The position numbers and the translations under genes are program-made. The notes under the pieces are model-generated. The model was given only the letters and a program-made list of their open reading frames with translations. It was not told where the DNA came from and searched no databases. A stretch of 64,000 bases of DNA. It comes from Entomohabitans teleogrylli (lineage in GTDB: Bacteria > Pseudomonadota > Gammaproteobacteria > Enterobacterales > Enterobacteriaceae). Where the stretch lies: positions 124,001 to 188,000 of the forward strand of contig NZ_KQ947380.1 in the NCBI RefSeq assembly GCF_001484765.1, written 5' to 3'. Shown here one piece after another: positions 15,332 to 25,319 of this stretch (its first letter is position 1; the number at the start of each line of letters is the position of its first letter).

Positions 15332-16489
15332 TCAGGAGGCAGGAATAATGGCAGGGTGATTGCCGATCAGTTCGACAATCAGATCGTTGACGCCGTCGCT
15401 CATATTTTTAAAACGAGTCAACTCTGAGCGGGTGACGACCACAAAAACGCCGATGTTTTCCTGGGGAACCATCGCCATATAAGTAATAAAGCCGCCGCCG
15501 CCGCCGGTTTTCTGGATAATTCCCGGCCGGTCCTGCTGAGGCGACATATAAACCCAGCCTAATCCCAGGGCATCGGCCCGCCCCGGCACGTCCATGCCGA
15601 TCACTTTGTTGAACTGGCTACGCTGGTAGATCAGCGTCTGCATGCGGTCAGCCTGACTGGTCCGGGTATGAAAATCCGACGCCAGGAACTGTTGCATCCA
15701 GCGCATCATATCGTCCGGGGTGGAGTAGACCCCGCCGCTGCCGATGGCGGCAAGGGTATTGTTACATGGGCTGGCGCCTTTCTCCGGGATCATCAGGCGC
15801 GCGCATTGATCCGGCGACGGGGTGAAGGTGGTATCTTTCATGCCCAGCGGACGGGTGATTCGATCCTCAAACAACTGCGGATAGGGTTTACCGGCGGCGC
15901 GCGCCAGGGCATCCGCCAGCAAATCGAAGGCGACATTGGAATAGGCGACTTCGCTGCCGGGCGCGGTTTTCAGCTTTGCGGTACTCAGCCAGGTCCAGCG
16001 CTGTTCGCGGGTCGGCCAGACGAAGACCGGCCGTTGCGCGGCGCCGCCTGGCTGTTCGCGCGGCAGGGCGCTGGTGTGGGTCGCCAGATTGACCAGGCGG
16101 ATCGGGGTGCCTTCAAAGGTCGGCACCCGGGTGCCGGAAGGGGCATACTTACTGAGCGGATCGTCAAGCTTCACTACGCCGTTATCCAGCAGCTTAACCA
16201 GCAACTCGCTGGTCATCAACTTGGTCAGCGAGGCGACGCGCACGACTGAATCCAGCTGTGGGCGAACATTATTTCCGGGCCGGGTTTCCCCAAAGCTGCG
16301 AAAGACGCGCTGATTACCGTCGATGACCACCATCGCCATCCCCGTCGCGCCGCTTCCGTAGAAGATATGGTTGGCGTAACGATCGACGATTTCAGAAGCG
16401 AAAAGCGGATCGGGAGAGGGGCTGGAAAACCCCAGGGCGGGTAAAACCGCAATGGCCAGTGCAGCCAGTCTGGCAAATCTGTGTTTCAA
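15332..16489 (-). CDS. ampH: AmpH, class C beta-lactamase-like DD-carboxypeptidase/endopeptidase
   Basis: 385 residues. A signal peptide (about 1-22) is followed by a periplasmic serine penicillin-binding fold: SLTK (active Ser), YSN and KTGGGGG are the three class C motifs. It acts in peptidoglycan recycling and remodelling. The frame and homology to E. coli AmpH (FASEIVDRYA, SGATGMAMVVIDGNQRVF) begin with a TTG codon at 16489; there is no in-frame ATG nearby upstream. A five-codon ATG frame at 16503-16486 ends with a TGA that overlaps this TTG, so start by translational coupling is possible. The usual neighbour sbmA lies two genes away. Confidence 0.93.
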   Translation of the reverse strand: MKHRFARLAALAIAVLPALGFSSPSPDPLFASEIVDRYANHIFYGSGATGMAMVVIDGNQRVFRSFGETRPGNNVRPQLDSVVRVASLTKLMTSELLVKLLDNGVVKLDDPLSKYAPSGTRVPTFEGTPIRLVNLATHTSALPREQPGGAAQRPVFVWPTREQRWTWLSTAKLKTAPGSEVAYSNVAFDLLADALARAAGKPYPQLFEDRITRPLGMKDTTFTPSPDQCARLMIPEKGASPCNNTLAAIGSGGVYSTPDDMMRWMQQFLASDFHTRTSQADRMQTLIYQRSQFNKVIGMDVPGRADALGLGWVYMSPQQDRPGIIQKTGGGGGFITYMAMVPQENIGVFVVVTRSELTRFKNMSDGVNDLIVELIGNHPAIIPAS

Positions 16490-16627
16490 TGCAGCAAATC
16501 CATATTGAGCCGGTTAATAATAACTTTGGTATTTATACTACCCGGGCCGTTTCTGCAAAGGGATGTTGGTCAAAATGTGCGGTTTAAGCTGTCGTGGGTT
16601 AGTGAGTACTGAGATGAGGAGCGAGTA

Positions 16628-17152
16628 ATGCAGCAAAAAGTGCTGATGGTAATTGATATGCAGAATGGGGTATTTGCCAACCCGCGTTACGATCGCGCCG
16701 GGTGCTGTGAGCGGATAAATCAACTGATCGACCAGGCTGACCGGGTGATTTTTATCCAGCATACCGGAGAGGGGCTGGAGCCGGGCAGCGAGGCTTTTGC
16801 GCTACTCGGGGAATTACACTGTCCCGATAGCGCGCTGTATGTCACCAAAACCGCCTGCGATGCTTTTTTTCGCACCGGGCTGGCGGCGTTGCTGCGTGAA
16901 AATGGTATTCAACATATGGTGATCTGCGGCTGTGCCACCGATTACTGCGTCGACGCCACGATTAAGAACGGTCTGAGCCGCGGGTTTGCGATAACCGTGG
17001 CGCAGGACGCGCATACCACCGCTGACCGTGCGGCGGCCGGCGCCGAAGTGTTGATAGCTCACTATAACGATGTGTGGCGGGATTTTATTATTCCCGATGG
17101 CGCGTTGCGGGTGCGGTCCGCCGCCGATATTCTGGTTGAATGGCGCGGTTGA
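16628..17152 (+). CDS. isochorismatase-family cysteine hydrolase
   Basis: 174 residues, a compact cytoplasmic alpha/beta hydrolase of the isochorismatase/nicotinamidase superfamily. The catalytic triad is visible: Asp in MVIDMQNGVF, Lys in VTKTACDAFF, and the nucleophilic Cys in GCATDYCVDATIKNG, preceded by the family's cis-peptide region. The substrate cannot be read from the sequence; amides, carbamoyl compounds and isochorismate are known for the family. The start has GAGGAG upstream. It lies between divergent ampH and sbmA, with no operon partner. Confidence 0.88.
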   Translation: MQQKVLMVIDMQNGVFANPRYDRAGCCERINQLIDQADRVIFIQHTGEGLEPGSEAFALLGELHCPDSALYVTKTACDAFFRTGLAALLRENGIQHMVICGCATDYCVDATIKNGLSRGFAITVAQDAHTTADRAAAGAEVLIAHYNDVWRDFIIPDGALRVRSAADILVEWRG

Positions 17153-17327
17153 TCCGACAGTGTCGCAAACTCCGGAAATACATTTTGTGACGCGGCGTTG
17201 ATGTTATGTCGCGCGGTTTCATGGTTTGATACAGTTTTACGGGCCAGAATGCGCCAGTCTGCGCTATGGTGAAGCGTCGATATCGCGATGCGTGATAAGA
17301 AAAAGAGTTCTCAGGAGTAATCAGTAG

Positions 17328-18548
17328 ATGTTTAAGTCGTTTTTTCCCAGGCCGACAGCGTTTTTCCTGTCGGCTTTTGTATGGGCAATGATCGCTGTGA
17401 TTTTCTGGCAGGCTGGCGGCGGTCGCTGGTTCGGGCAACTGGTCGGCGCCAGCGGTGAGATTCCCCTTAGCGCGGCGCGTTTCTGGTCAAAAAGTTACCT
17501 GGTGTTTTACGCCTATTATGCTTTTGGCGTGGGCGCCTTTGCCGCCTTCTGGTTTATTTACAGCCCGCATCGCTGGCAGTACTGGTCGATTCTGGGTTCG
17601 TCGCTGATTATTTTCGTCACCTGGTTTCTGGTGGAGGTCGGAGTGGCGGTCAATGCCTGGTATGCGCCGTTCTACGATTTGATTCAGACCGCGCTGAGCG
17701 CGCCGCACAAGGTGGCCATCGGGCAGTTTTACTACGAGGTGGGCGTTTTTCTGGGGATCGCGCTAATCGCCGTGGTGGTCGGGGTGCTGAATAACTTTTT
17801 TGTCAGCCATTATGTCTTCCGCTGGCGTACCGCGATGAACGAATACTATATGGCCCACTGGCAGGAACTGCGCCATATTGAAGGGGCCGCGCAGCGCGTT
17901 CAGGAAGATACCATGCGCTTCGCCTCGACCCTGGAGAGCATGGGGGTGAGCTTTATCAATGCCGTGATGACGCTGATCGCCTTTCTGCCGGTACTGGTGA
18001 CGCTCTCCGCCCACGTGCCGGATTTGCCATTTGTCGGGCATGTTCCTTATGGCCTGGTAGTGGCGGCGATTATCTGGTCACTGCTGGGCACCGGCCTGCT
18101 GGCGGTGGTGGGGATCAAGCTGCCCGGGCTGGAGTTTAAAAACCAGCGCGTGGAAGCGGCCTACCGTAAAGAGCTGGTGTACGGCGAAGACGATGCGCAG
18201 CGTGCCGATCCGCCAACGGTCAGGGAGCTGTTCAGAGCGGTACGTAAGAACTATTTCCGACTCTACTTTCACTATATGTACTTCAATATCGCGCGGATTC
18301 TGTATCTGCAGGTGGATAACGTCTTCGGGCTGTTCCTGCTGTTTCCGTCGATTGTCGCCGGCACCATCACTCTCGGCCTGATGACGCAGATTACTAACGT
18401 TTTCAGCCAGGTGCGTGGAGCATTCCAGTATTTGATCAGTTCCTGGACCACCCTGGTGGAACTGATGTCGATTTATAAGCGTCTGCGCAGCTTCGAACAC
18501 CAGCTGGACGACACCCGGCCGCAGTCGGTAACGATACAGAGTTTATAA
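17328..18548 (+). CDS. sbmA: peptide antibiotic transporter SbmA
   Basis: 406 residues, the same length as E. coli SbmA. It is a polytopic inner-membrane protein of the SbmA/BacA family that imports peptides such as microcins, bleomycin and proline-rich antimicrobial peptides using the proton gradient. Characteristic stretches include the N-terminal [30 protein letters not shown] and the C-terminal [10 protein letters not shown]. In E. coli the lipoprotein gene yaiW follows; it is missing here, and an Ail/Lom barrel gene is found in convergent orientation instead. Confidence 0.97.
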   Translation: MFKSFFPRPTAFFLSAFVWAMIAVIFWQAGGGRWFGQLVGASGEIPLSAARFWSKSYLVFYAYYAFGVGAFAAFWFIYSPHRWQYWSILGSSLIIFVTWFLVEVGVAVNAWYAPFYDLIQTALSAPHKVAIGQFYYEVGVFLGIALIAVVVGVLNNFFVSHYVFRWRTAMNEYYMAHWQELRHIEGAAQRVQEDTMRFASTLESMGVSFINAVMTLIAFLPVLVTLSAHVPDLPFVGHVPYGLVVAAIIWSLLGTGLLAVVGIKLPGLEFKNQRVEAAYRKELVYGEDDAQRADPPTVRELFRAVRKNYFRLYFHYMYFNIARILYLQVDNVFGLFLLFPSIVAGTITLGLMTQITNVFSQVRGAFQYLISSWTTLVELMSIYKRLRSFEHQLDDTRPQSVTIQSL

Positions 18549-18556
18549 ATGCCGCA

Positions 18557-18576
18557 GCGCGGCCCGTGGGCCGCGC
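18557..18576. terminator. GC-rich palindrome between sbmA and the Ail-like gene
   Basis: Arms GCGCGGCCC and GGGCCGCGC lie 2 nt apart in the gap between two convergent genes. No T run follows on either strand, so a role in transcription end is only inferred from position. Confidence 0.4.
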
Positions 18577-18591
18577 CTGCACTGTGGGGGT

Positions 18592-19167
18592 TCAGAAGCG
18601 GTAGCCAACGTTGAGGTTGAAGCTGTTCAGGGTATCGGAGTGGCTGCTGCTGGCGTCATACTTCGCCGCTTCGTAGCCCACGTCAAAGGACATACCTTCG
18701 TAAACGTTGACCTGGAGGCCAAGCCCATACATCCAGGCGCTACGGCTGGAGGTTTCGCCGCGCAGATAAACATACTGGCTCTGGCTGCTCGCCGCCCGGA
18801 CGCTGGTCGAGTATTCGGCGCGGGTATAACCTATCCCCAACAGGCCATACAGACTGATATAATCGTTGATGCGCCAGGCCGGGCCGGCGCCGAAAGAGTA
18901 ATATTTGCTGTCGAGATTATTTTTAGCCTGATAGCTGGAGAGAGGGCTGAAACTATCATCACTGGCGCTTAAATAACTGAACGAGCCAATTATGCCCACC
19001 GGGAAGTCCCATTCGTAGCGATATTTCAGGTTAAACCCCCGCGGGTCGTTAATATCGCCGGCATCAGCCTGCGCATAACCGAGTGAAACCGTGGAGTGCC
19101 CGGCTATAGCCGGTGCGGCGAGCAGCAGCGTGAACAGCGCCGCGCCGGACAGGTGTAATTTTGTCAT
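18592..19167 (-). CDS. Ail/Lom/OmpX-family outer-membrane beta-barrel
   Basis: 191 residues. A signal peptide (about 1-22, AIAG/HSTV) is followed by eight predicted strands with the family pattern: STVSLGYAQ at the start, PRGFNLKYRYEWD, YYSFGAGPAWRIND, SLYGLLGIGYTRA, and the terminal FNLNVGYRF with aromatic end. These small outer-membrane proteins can give serum resistance or adhesion; the function here is unknown. It sits where yaiW is in E. coli. Confidence 0.87.
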   Translation of the reverse strand: MTKLHLSGAALFTLLLAAPAIAGHSTVSLGYAQADAGDINDPRGFNLKYRYEWDFPVGIIGSFSYLSASDDSFSPLSSYQAKNNLDSKYYSFGAGPAWRINDYISLYGLLGIGYTRAEYSTSVRAASSQSQYVYLRGETSSRSAWMYGLGLQVNVYEGMSFDVGYEAAKYDASSSHSDTLNSFNLNVGYRF

Positions 19168-19430
19168 GGTGTCTTCCCTGATAGATATTTAAACGCAAAC
19201 GCTGGCCAGAATATTTAATTTACTGCGTCCCGATACTGGCATAGCGAAGATAAATAGACCGCGGTGAATAATAACATGCGCCGCGATTAAACTATTTTTA
19301 CGCGAGTGATTTTAGGAATCGATTTATTATGGCCTGGCGTTTGGTCACGGTTGTCAGCGTTGCGTTTCGGCGGTGCCGCAGGTCAGGCAAAAATTCCCGG
19401 TGGCCACCCGGGAAGCGATAGGGGATTCAT

Positions 19431-19730
19431 TTAGCGGCGCCGACGGCGCGCCAGCAAAAGCACCAACCCCACCACCAGACTGCCGGATAAAAAAGGCACC
19501 AGCCCGAACAGCGAGGCGACCCCCCAGCCGATGTCTACCGGCGGAGCGGAAGGCGCGTTGTTTTGCAGCAGGCGTTCGAAGAGACCGGGCGTTTTGAGCA
19601 ACAGCTCCACCGCCCAGGAACCAACCCAGAAACACAGCAGAACAAAAAAAGCCCATGTCAGGTTTCCTGCCGGGGCTTTTTCGGGTTTCAGGCCGGAAAT
19701 CACGGGTTTAAAGATTGATAAATCAGCCAT
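19431..19730 (-). CDS. yaiY: YaiY-family inner-membrane protein (DUF2755)
   Basis: 99 residues with two membrane segments (LTWAFFVLLCFWVGSWAVEL and FGLVPFLSGSLVVGLVLLLA) and a basic end RRRRR. The pattern matches E. coli YaiY, including the PGLFERLLQ loop and GLVPFL. The start at 19730 is preferred because GGGAGG is 4 nt upstream of it and almost touches the ATG at 19733. Function unknown. It lies downstream of ddlA as in E. coli; yaiZ is not present. Confidence 0.8.
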   Translation of the reverse strand: MADLSIFKPVISGLKPEKAPAGNLTWAFFVLLCFWVGSWAVELLLKTPGLFERLLQNNAPSAPPVDIGWGVASLFGLVPFLSGSLVVGLVLLLARRRRR

Positions 19731-19987
19731 CATGCCTCCCGTCTGGTGCTTAGCAATCGCGTTTGCGGTTATCAGCAAGAAGTCTGGCAGCTGTCTGCGG
19801 CTGTCAACATCAGATTGATGGTAATTTACGGCGAGGAATAATCCTGGAGTTTGGTTTTTTGCTTCTTATCACAAATTAAACATTCATTTTATGAAAATTT
19901 AACATTTTATCGGCTGGCTAAGACCCGCAAGCGCAGAGAAAGGCGCTCAGGCGGGATTGGGGCGAATCATCGCGACGGGGCAAGCGC

Positions 19988-20010
19988 CTGCAGCGCGGGG
20001 AACGCTGCAG
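19988..20010 (-). terminator. stem-loop downstream of ddlA
   Basis: An 8-bp perfect stem (CTGCAGCG / CGCTGCAG) with a 7-nt loop lies 13 bp after the ddlA stop. No clear T run follows. Confidence 0.4.
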
Positions 20011-20023
20011 ACGCGATGTACGG

Positions 20024-21127
20024 TTAGCCGTGTTCGACCGAGCACAGCAGAGCGCTGTCCTGTTGATGGCGCTCCAGCGCCAGCTCGATTAGCCGGGTAA
20101 TCAGTGCGCTATAGCTGATACCGCTGGCCTGCCAGAGTTTGGGATACATGCTGATGTTGGTGAACCCGGGCAACGTATTGATTTCATTAATGACCACTTC
20201 GCCGTCCGGCGTCAGGAAAACATCCACCCGCGCCATACCGCGGCATTCCAGCACCTGCCAGGCCTGTAGCGCCACGGCGCGGATCTGGTCGTTTATCGCC
20301 GGCTCCAGCGCCGCCGGCACTACCACCCGGGCGCCGTTATCGGCGATATATTTGGTGTCGTAAGAGTAGAAATCGTCGTTCAGGACGATTTCACCGCATA
20401 CGCTGGCCTGCGGCTGCTCATTGCCCAGTACCGCGCATTCAATTTCCCGCCCAACAATGCCTTTTTCGACGATAACTTTGTGATCGAAGCGTAATGCCAG
20501 CGTTAGCGCGTCATGAAACTCCTGTTCGCTGGTCACCTTACTGACACCCACCGAGGATCCCTGGTTGGCGGGTTTGACGAACAGCGGCAGACCAAACTGT
20601 TGCACCAGTTCGGCAAAGGGCACGCGTTGCTGGCTGGCTCGCGTCAGAGTGATGAACGGCGCGATATTCAGACCGGCGTCGCGCAGCAGGCGCTTGGTTA
20701 CGTCTTTGTCCATACAGGCCGCGGAGCTCAGCACGCCGGAGCCGACAAACGGCAGATTGGCCATGCGCAGCATTCCCTGCAGTGAACCATCCTCCCCAAG
20801 CGTGCCGTGGACGATCGGGAAGATAACGTCCACCTGCGGTAGCGCGCCGGCCTGCCTGGCGTCGATCAACTGATTGCGCTCCAGCCCTGGTACCAGCGCC
20901 AGCGTGTTTCCGGAATGATGGAGGGCAATGCGCGCCGGATCGTCGGCGTTGCGCAGGTAGTCGGAAGCATCATTGACATGCCACTGGCCCTGTTTATCAA
21001 TCCCGAGCAGCAGTACGTCGAATTTCGTTTTATCGATGGCGTCGACGATATTTTTCGCCGACTGGAGAGAAACCTCATGTTCAGCCGATTTGCCGCCAAA
21101 CACAATCCCCACGCGTAGTTTTGCCAT
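20024..21127 (-). CDS. ddlA: D-alanine--D-alanine ligase A
   Basis: 367 residues. It joins two D-alanines with ATP to make the dipeptide of peptidoglycan stems. The ATP-grasp motifs are clear: [16 protein letters not shown] at the N-terminus, [14 protein letters not shown], the MARVDVF metal site, and [18 protein letters not shown]. The start at 21127 matches [12 protein letters not shown] of the family; a GTG four codons upstream is also open. It is divergent from the MdtG-like exporter. Confidence 0.97.
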   Translation of the reverse strand: MAKLRVGIVFGGKSAEHEVSLQSAKNIVDAIDKTKFDVLLLGIDKQGQWHVNDASDYLRNADDPARIALHHSGNTLALVPGLERNQLIDARQAGALPQVDVIFPIVHGTLGEDGSLQGMLRMANLPFVGSGVLSSAACMDKDVTKRLLRDAGLNIAPFITLTRASQQRVPFAELVQQFGLPLFVKPANQGSSVGVSKVTSEQEFHDALTLALRFDHKVIVEKGIVGREIECAVLGNEQPQASVCGEIVLNDDFYSYDTKYIADNGARVVVPAALEPAINDQIRAVALQAWQVLECRGMARVDVFLTPDGEVVINEINTLPGFTNISMYPKLWQASGISYSALITRLIELALERHQQDSALLCSVEHG

Positions 21128-21412
21128 GTCCTCTTCCACTTATTTAATCACCAGAGACCTGAGGCGCCAAAATAGCACGCCCACTGCGTGGTTCACACGC
21201 GAATAACAGACAAAATCAGTATGATACAGAGAGTGGTTATTCGCCATGGGCATAATCTGGCGGAATAACACATCAGATTCAGGGACGGAGGGATTTGTAT
21301 GATAAGCTCTCGCAAGGCGCGACCCTCTGCTCGCTCCCGGTGACTGACTGGCGCAGGTTTGCCCTCCGACGCCGCTGTCAGCCTGTCTGATCGTAATCTT
21401 AGTGGCGCCGTC

Positions 21413-22618
21413 ATGGAATCCTGGAAAGTCAATCTTATCTCCGTCTGGTTTGGCTGCTTTTTTACCGGCCTTGCTATCAGCCAGATTCTGCCTTTTCTGC
21501 CGCTGTATGTGGAACAACTGGGCGTCAGTTCCCATGAAGCGCTGTCCATGTGGTCCGGACTGACTTTCAGCGTCACGTTTCTGGTATCGGCGGTGGTCTC
21601 CCCTATGTGGGGCAGCCTCGCGGACCGTAAGGGACGCAAACTCATGCTGCTGCGTGCTTCGCTGGGGATGGCGATCGCCATACTGCTCCAGGCTTTCGCC
21701 ACCAGCGTCTGGCAGCTCTTTATTCTGCGCGGGATCATGGGGCTGACCTCCGGCTATATCCCTAATGCCATGGCTCTGGTGGCTTCACAGGTGCCCCGGG
21801 AGCGCAGCGGCTGGGCGCTCAGTACCCTGTCTACCGGGCAGATCAGCGGCGTTATCGCCGGTCCGCTGATGGGGGGATTTATGGCCGATCATCTCGGGCT
21901 GCGTATGGTGTTTCTGGTCACGGCCAGCCTGTTAGTGGTGAGTTTTCTGGTCACGTTGTTTCTGATTAAAGAGGGGCCGCGCCCGCAGATTAAGAAAGGT
22001 GAGCGCCTGAGCGGCAAGGCGGTATTTGCGTCGCTGCCTTATCCGGGACTGGTGATCAGCCTGTTCATCACCACCATGGTGATTCAGATGTGCAATGGCT
22101 CTGTCGGCCCCATTCTGGCGCTGTTTATTAAAGCGCTGGAGCCGGAAAGTACCAATATTGCTTTTATGAGCGGCCTGATAGCCGCCGTCCCGGGGATTTC
22201 TGCGCTGATGTCGGCGCCGTGGCTGGGGAAGCTCGGGGATCGTATCGGCACCGCGCGCATCCTGATGGCGACGCTATGCCTGGCGGTAGTGTTGTTTTTT
22301 GCTATGTCGTTTGTTTCTTCGCCGCTGCAACTGGCGGTGCTGCGCTTTCTGCTTGGCTTCGCCGATGGCGCGATGCTGCCGGCGGTACAAACGCTGCTGG
22401 TCAAATTCGCCAGCGATCGGGTTACCGGGCGTATTTTTGGCTATAACCAGTCGTTTATGTACCTCGGGAACGTGGCTGGCCCGCTGATGGGGGCGGGGAT
22501 TTCCGCGATGGCCGGATTCCGCTGGGTGTTTATCGCCACGGCGCTGGTGGTGCTTGTCAATATCGTCCAACTGGCCGTGGCGCTGCGCGCCAGACAGCGG
22601 CGCGAAGCCGCATCGTAA
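21413..22618 (+). CDS. MdtG-like MFS multidrug exporter
   Basis: 401 residues with twelve predicted membrane segments. The major-facilitator signature between TM2 and TM3 is [15 protein letters not shown], with a second in [15 protein letters not shown] and the drug-exporter motif C region [15 protein letters not shown]. It resembles E. coli MdtG ([25 protein letters not shown]), which is encoded elsewhere in E. coli, so this may be a paralogue or a moved copy. The start at 21413 matches the MdtG N-terminus (WKxNL); the ribosome site is weak, and a TTG at 21359 in the same frame is possible. Confidence 0.85.
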   Translation: MESWKVNLISVWFGCFFTGLAISQILPFLPLYVEQLGVSSHEALSMWSGLTFSVTFLVSAVVSPMWGSLADRKGRKLMLLRASLGMAIAILLQAFATSVWQLFILRGIMGLTSGYIPNAMALVASQVPRERSGWALSTLSTGQISGVIAGPLMGGFMADHLGLRMVFLVTASLLVVSFLVTLFLIKEGPRPQIKKGERLSGKAVFASLPYPGLVISLFITTMVIQMCNGSVGPILALFIKALEPESTNIAFMSGLIAAVPGISALMSAPWLGKLGDRIGTARILMATLCLAVVLFFAMSFVSSPLQLAVLRFLLGFADGAMLPAVQTLLVKFASDRVTGRIFGYNQSFMYLGNVAGPLMGAGISAMAGFRWVFIATALVVLVNIVQLAVALRARQRREAAS

Positions 22619-22870
22619 GCGTTATTTATCGATATATCATATATTAATATATTGCCCGCCGGGAAATAATTTCCGGGGGCAGCAATTATTTTTTTTGAAA
22701 TACTTTATTTCCACATAAAGAATAATGGAATGAGTAAAACGTTTCGCTGAGCTATTTTTTGCAGAGCGGCTCACTTTTTTACAGATCGTATAAAAATAAC
22801 AGGGGTAAGCTATGGGAAATGTTGCTCCTGAATGATAACGTCTTTCGACACATTGAAAGGGAATGCTGTT

Positions 22871-23131
22871 ATGAAAAACTTAATAGCTGAGTTATTGGTT
22901 AAACTTGCGGAAAAGGAAGAAGAGTCCAAAGAGCTGGTTGCTCAGGTTGAAGCGCTTGAAATAGTGGTTACAGCGCTATTACGCCATATGACTCCCGGCG
23001 ATCAACAGGCGCTGATTGCCAGCGTTGAAGGTGCGTTACAGGAAGCCGATACCGCTTCAGGCGTTTCTGAACGTGATTCTGAGCTACTGGAGCAATATAT
23101 AAAAAAGTTGCTACGGCATCCGCGAAGCTAA
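22871..23131 (+). CDS. iraP: anti-adaptor protein IraP
   Basis: 86 residues, the same length as E. coli IraP (YaiB). It binds RssB and so protects sigma S from ClpXP, chiefly under phosphate starvation. The coiled-coil N-terminus [22 protein letters not shown] and the C-terminal [10 protein letters not shown] are nearly those of E. coli. The start at 22871 follows AAGGGAATG; 13 further codons upstream are open but unmatched. The 252 bp upstream are AT-rich, as expected for a ppGpp-dependent promoter, but I could not place one. Confidence 0.95.
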   Translation: MKNLIAELLVKLAEKEEESKELVAQVEALEIVVTALLRHMTPGDQQALIASVEGALQEADTASGVSERDSELLEQYIKKLLRHPRS

Positions 23132-23387
23132 TGCGATTTTAACCAGCCGGCATATCCATCGCTTTTAGTTATGGCGCAAAGGATATGGCGTGCGTAATAT
23201 ATGACCTGCAGGCTATTAGCAGCCGGGCGGTTGCCGGGATAATAAATTAATATTTAACATCTGCTGTACTGATTTGGCGCATCGTCACCAGGCGTAACAA
23301 ACCGGGCAGTGAAATAATCCGTTTGCCAATGGTTTTTTTCCGCAACTGGCGTCAGACTATAAGTGTAAAAACTGACAGGATGGTGCT

Positions 23388-23696
23388 ATGAAGACAACAT
23401 TAATAATGACACTGCTGGTGAGTGTGGTTGGGATAAGCGCGGCGCAGGCGGCTGAGAAGACGCTGACGCCGCAGCAACAGCGGATGGCGACCTGTAATCA
23501 GCAGGCCAGCGCTAAAGCCGTGAAGGGTGATGAACGTAAAGCGTTTATGAGCAACTGCCTGAAAGGCGGTAGTGAAGACGGAAAAGCCCTGACGCCGCAG
23601 CAGCAGAAAATGAAAGACTGTAACGCTCAGGCCGGAAAACAATCCCTGAGCGGCGATGCCCGTAAAACATTTATGAGCAGTTGCCTGAAGAAATAA
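23388..23696 (+). CDS. psiF: phosphate starvation-inducible protein PsiF
   Basis: 102 residues. A signal peptide (about 1-21, SAAQA/AEK) is followed by two PsiF repeats, each with LTPQQQxM, a Cys, a basic stretch and a second Cys (CNQQASAKAV...SNCLKG and CNAQAGKQSL...SSCLKK), so four cysteines in all. It is periplasmic and of unknown function. In E. coli psiF is co-transcribed behind phoA; here no phoA is present, and a promoter of its own is needed in the 256-bp gap after iraP. AGGATGG precedes the ATG. Confidence 0.93.
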   Translation: MKTTLIMTLLVSVVGISAAQAAEKTLTPQQQRMATCNQQASAKAVKGDERKAFMSNCLKGGSEDGKALTPQQQKMKDCNAQAGKQSLSGDARKTFMSSCLKK

Positions 23697-23737
23697 TCGC
23701 ACGCCGCTGAGGCGCGATGTTATAGCGCTCTAATGCT

Positions 23738-23767
23738 AAAAGCGTGAACCGGTTTCACGCTTTTTTA
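23738..23767 (+). terminator. Rho-independent terminator after psiF
   Basis: An 11-bp stem (AAAAGCGTGAA / TTCACGCTTTT) with a short CCGG-containing loop runs into a T-rich tail. It is a strong canonical terminator about 40 bp after psiF. Confidence 0.88.
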
Positions 23768-23854
23768 TTACCGGCAGAAAAATCCCTGTGGAGTTGCGCC
23801 AGCGGTAAAGGTGGGCCCGGCGACCCGGGACAGGCCGCCGACCGGTTCTGGCCG

Positions 23855-24664
23855 TCAGGACTTGCTCAGCCTCTCTGATTTCGCCATACATTTTTCCATG
23901 GCTTCAATCACCGCTGAACGGAAGCCTTTCTCTTCCAGTACCCTGACCGCTTCAATGGTGGTGCCGCCCGGGGAACACACCATATCTTTCAGTTCGCCGG
24001 GGTGCTTGCCGGTTTCCAGCACCATTTTCGCCGATCCCATCACCGCCTGGGCGGCAAATTTATAGGCCTGCGCCCGGGGCATACCGCCGAGCACGGCGGC
24101 GTCGGCCATCGCTTCAATAAACATAAACACATACGCCGGGGAAGAGCCGCTGATGCCGACCACCGGGTGAATCATCGGTTCGGCAATCACTTCCGCCTGG
24201 CCAAAACAGCGGAAGATATTCAGCGTGTCGGCAATATCTTCCGGCGTCACCAGCGCATTTGGCGTAATGGACGTCATACCGGCATTCACCAGCGCCGGAG
24301 TGTTAGGCATGGCGCGGACAATCTTGCGGTCATGGCCCAGCGCGCTCGCCAGTTGATCCAGCGTCACGCCGGCGGCAATGGAGATGACCAGCGTGTCTTT
24401 GTTGAGGCTGGAGGTCACTTCGCTGAGCACTTTTAACATGATGTTGGGTTTTACCGCCCCAAAAACGATATCGGCGATTTGCGCGACTTCCTGGGCGCTT
24501 TGCGCGCCGTTGATGCCGTACTGTTCGCGCAGAGCGGCGACGTTATCCGGCGATGGGGTATAGACCCAGATATTGCCTGCCGGTACCTGGCCGCTGGCGA
24601 CGAGCCCGCCGAGAATCGCGGTTCCCATGTTGCCGCAGCCAATAAACCCGATTTTCTTATCCAC
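23855..24664 (-). CDS. proC: pyrroline-5-carboxylate reductase
   Basis: 269 residues, as in E. coli. It performs the last step of proline synthesis, reduction of pyrroline-5-carboxylate with NAD(P)H. The dinucleotide-binding loop IGFIGCGNMGTAILGGL is at the N-terminus; the catalytic and oligomer region has AMPNTPALVNAGMTSI, GISGSSPAYVFMFIEAMADA and CSPGGTTIEAV. The start codon is GTG at 24664 with GGAGA upstream. Convergent to psiF; E. coli has dgcC between them, absent here. Confidence 0.97.
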   Translation of the reverse strand: MDKKIGFIGCGNMGTAILGGLVASGQVPAGNIWVYTPSPDNVAALREQYGINGAQSAQEVAQIADIVFGAVKPNIMLKVLSEVTSSLNKDTLVISIAAGVTLDQLASALGHDRKIVRAMPNTPALVNAGMTSITPNALVTPEDIADTLNIFRCFGQAEVIAEPMIHPVVGISGSSPAYVFMFIEAMADAAVLGGMPRAQAYKFAAQAVMGSAKMVLETGKHPGELKDMVCSPGGTTIEAVRVLEEKGFRSAVIEAMEKCMAKSERLSKS

Positions 24665-24865
24665 TGTGGTTCTCCATTGTTGTCTTATCGTTGTCAGGAA
24701 GGGGATAGCTTAGCGCGCTTTCTGCCCTGCGGTAAGGTATTGCGGTGATTTCAGGGATGGCGCGCCGCCGGTGTGGGATGTTTTATCGGTCGCCGCTCGA
24801 TAGCGGTTGCCAGAAGCGGGCGCGCGGGCAACAATCGGGGTTTCTGTGCGAAGTAAGGAATCATT

Positions 24866-25315
24866 GTGGCGATATGGGTGGATGCGGACGCCTGTCCGGG
24901 AGTGATTAAAGAAATTTTGTACCGTGCGGCGCAGCGAACCGCCACGCCGCTGACGCTGGTGGCTAATCAGCCGCTGCGGGTTCCGGCGTCGGAATATATC
25001 CGCACGTTGCGGGTCGCTGCCGGCTTTGACGTGGCGGATAATGAAATCGTGCGTCGCTGCACTCCCGGGGATCTGGTGATCACCGCGGATATTCCGCTGG
25101 CGGCCGAAGTGCTGGCGAAAGGGGCGGATGCGCTTAACCCGCGCGGGGAGCGTTACCGCCCGGAAACAATTCGCGAAAAGCTCACCATGCGCGACTTTAT
25201 GGATACGCTGCGCGCCAGCGGTATCCAGACTGGCGGCCCGGCGGCGCTGGGACCCCGGGATCGCCAGCAGTTTGCCAGCGCTTTAGATCAGTGGTTACAG
25301 GCATCGCGCGCCTGA
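24866..25315 (+). CDS. yaiI: YaiI, UPF0178 family protein
   Basis: 149 residues. The family hallmark [16 protein letters not shown] is at the N-terminus, and conserved Asp residues recur in DNEIVRRC and [12 protein letters not shown], a pattern like PIN/NYN-type nucleases, though no activity is established. [20 protein letters not shown] and the ASGIQTGGP stretch match E. coli YaiI. The start is a GTG (24866) with TAAGGA upstream. It is encoded convergently with the DUF2076 gene, 4 bp apart. Confidence 0.93.
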   Translation: MAIWVDADACPGVIKEILYRAAQRTATPLTLVANQPLRVPASEYIRTLRVAAGFDVADNEIVRRCTPGDLVITADIPLAAEVLAKGADALNPRGERYRPETIREKLTMRDFMDTLRASGIQTGGPAALGPRDRQQFASALDQWLQASRA

Positions 25316-25319
25316 ACGA

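Noticed and set aside
23300-23387. A Pho box before psiF
   Set aside because: A stretch near ACTGACAG resembles half a site, but no pair of 7-bp repeats with 4-bp spacing could be placed.
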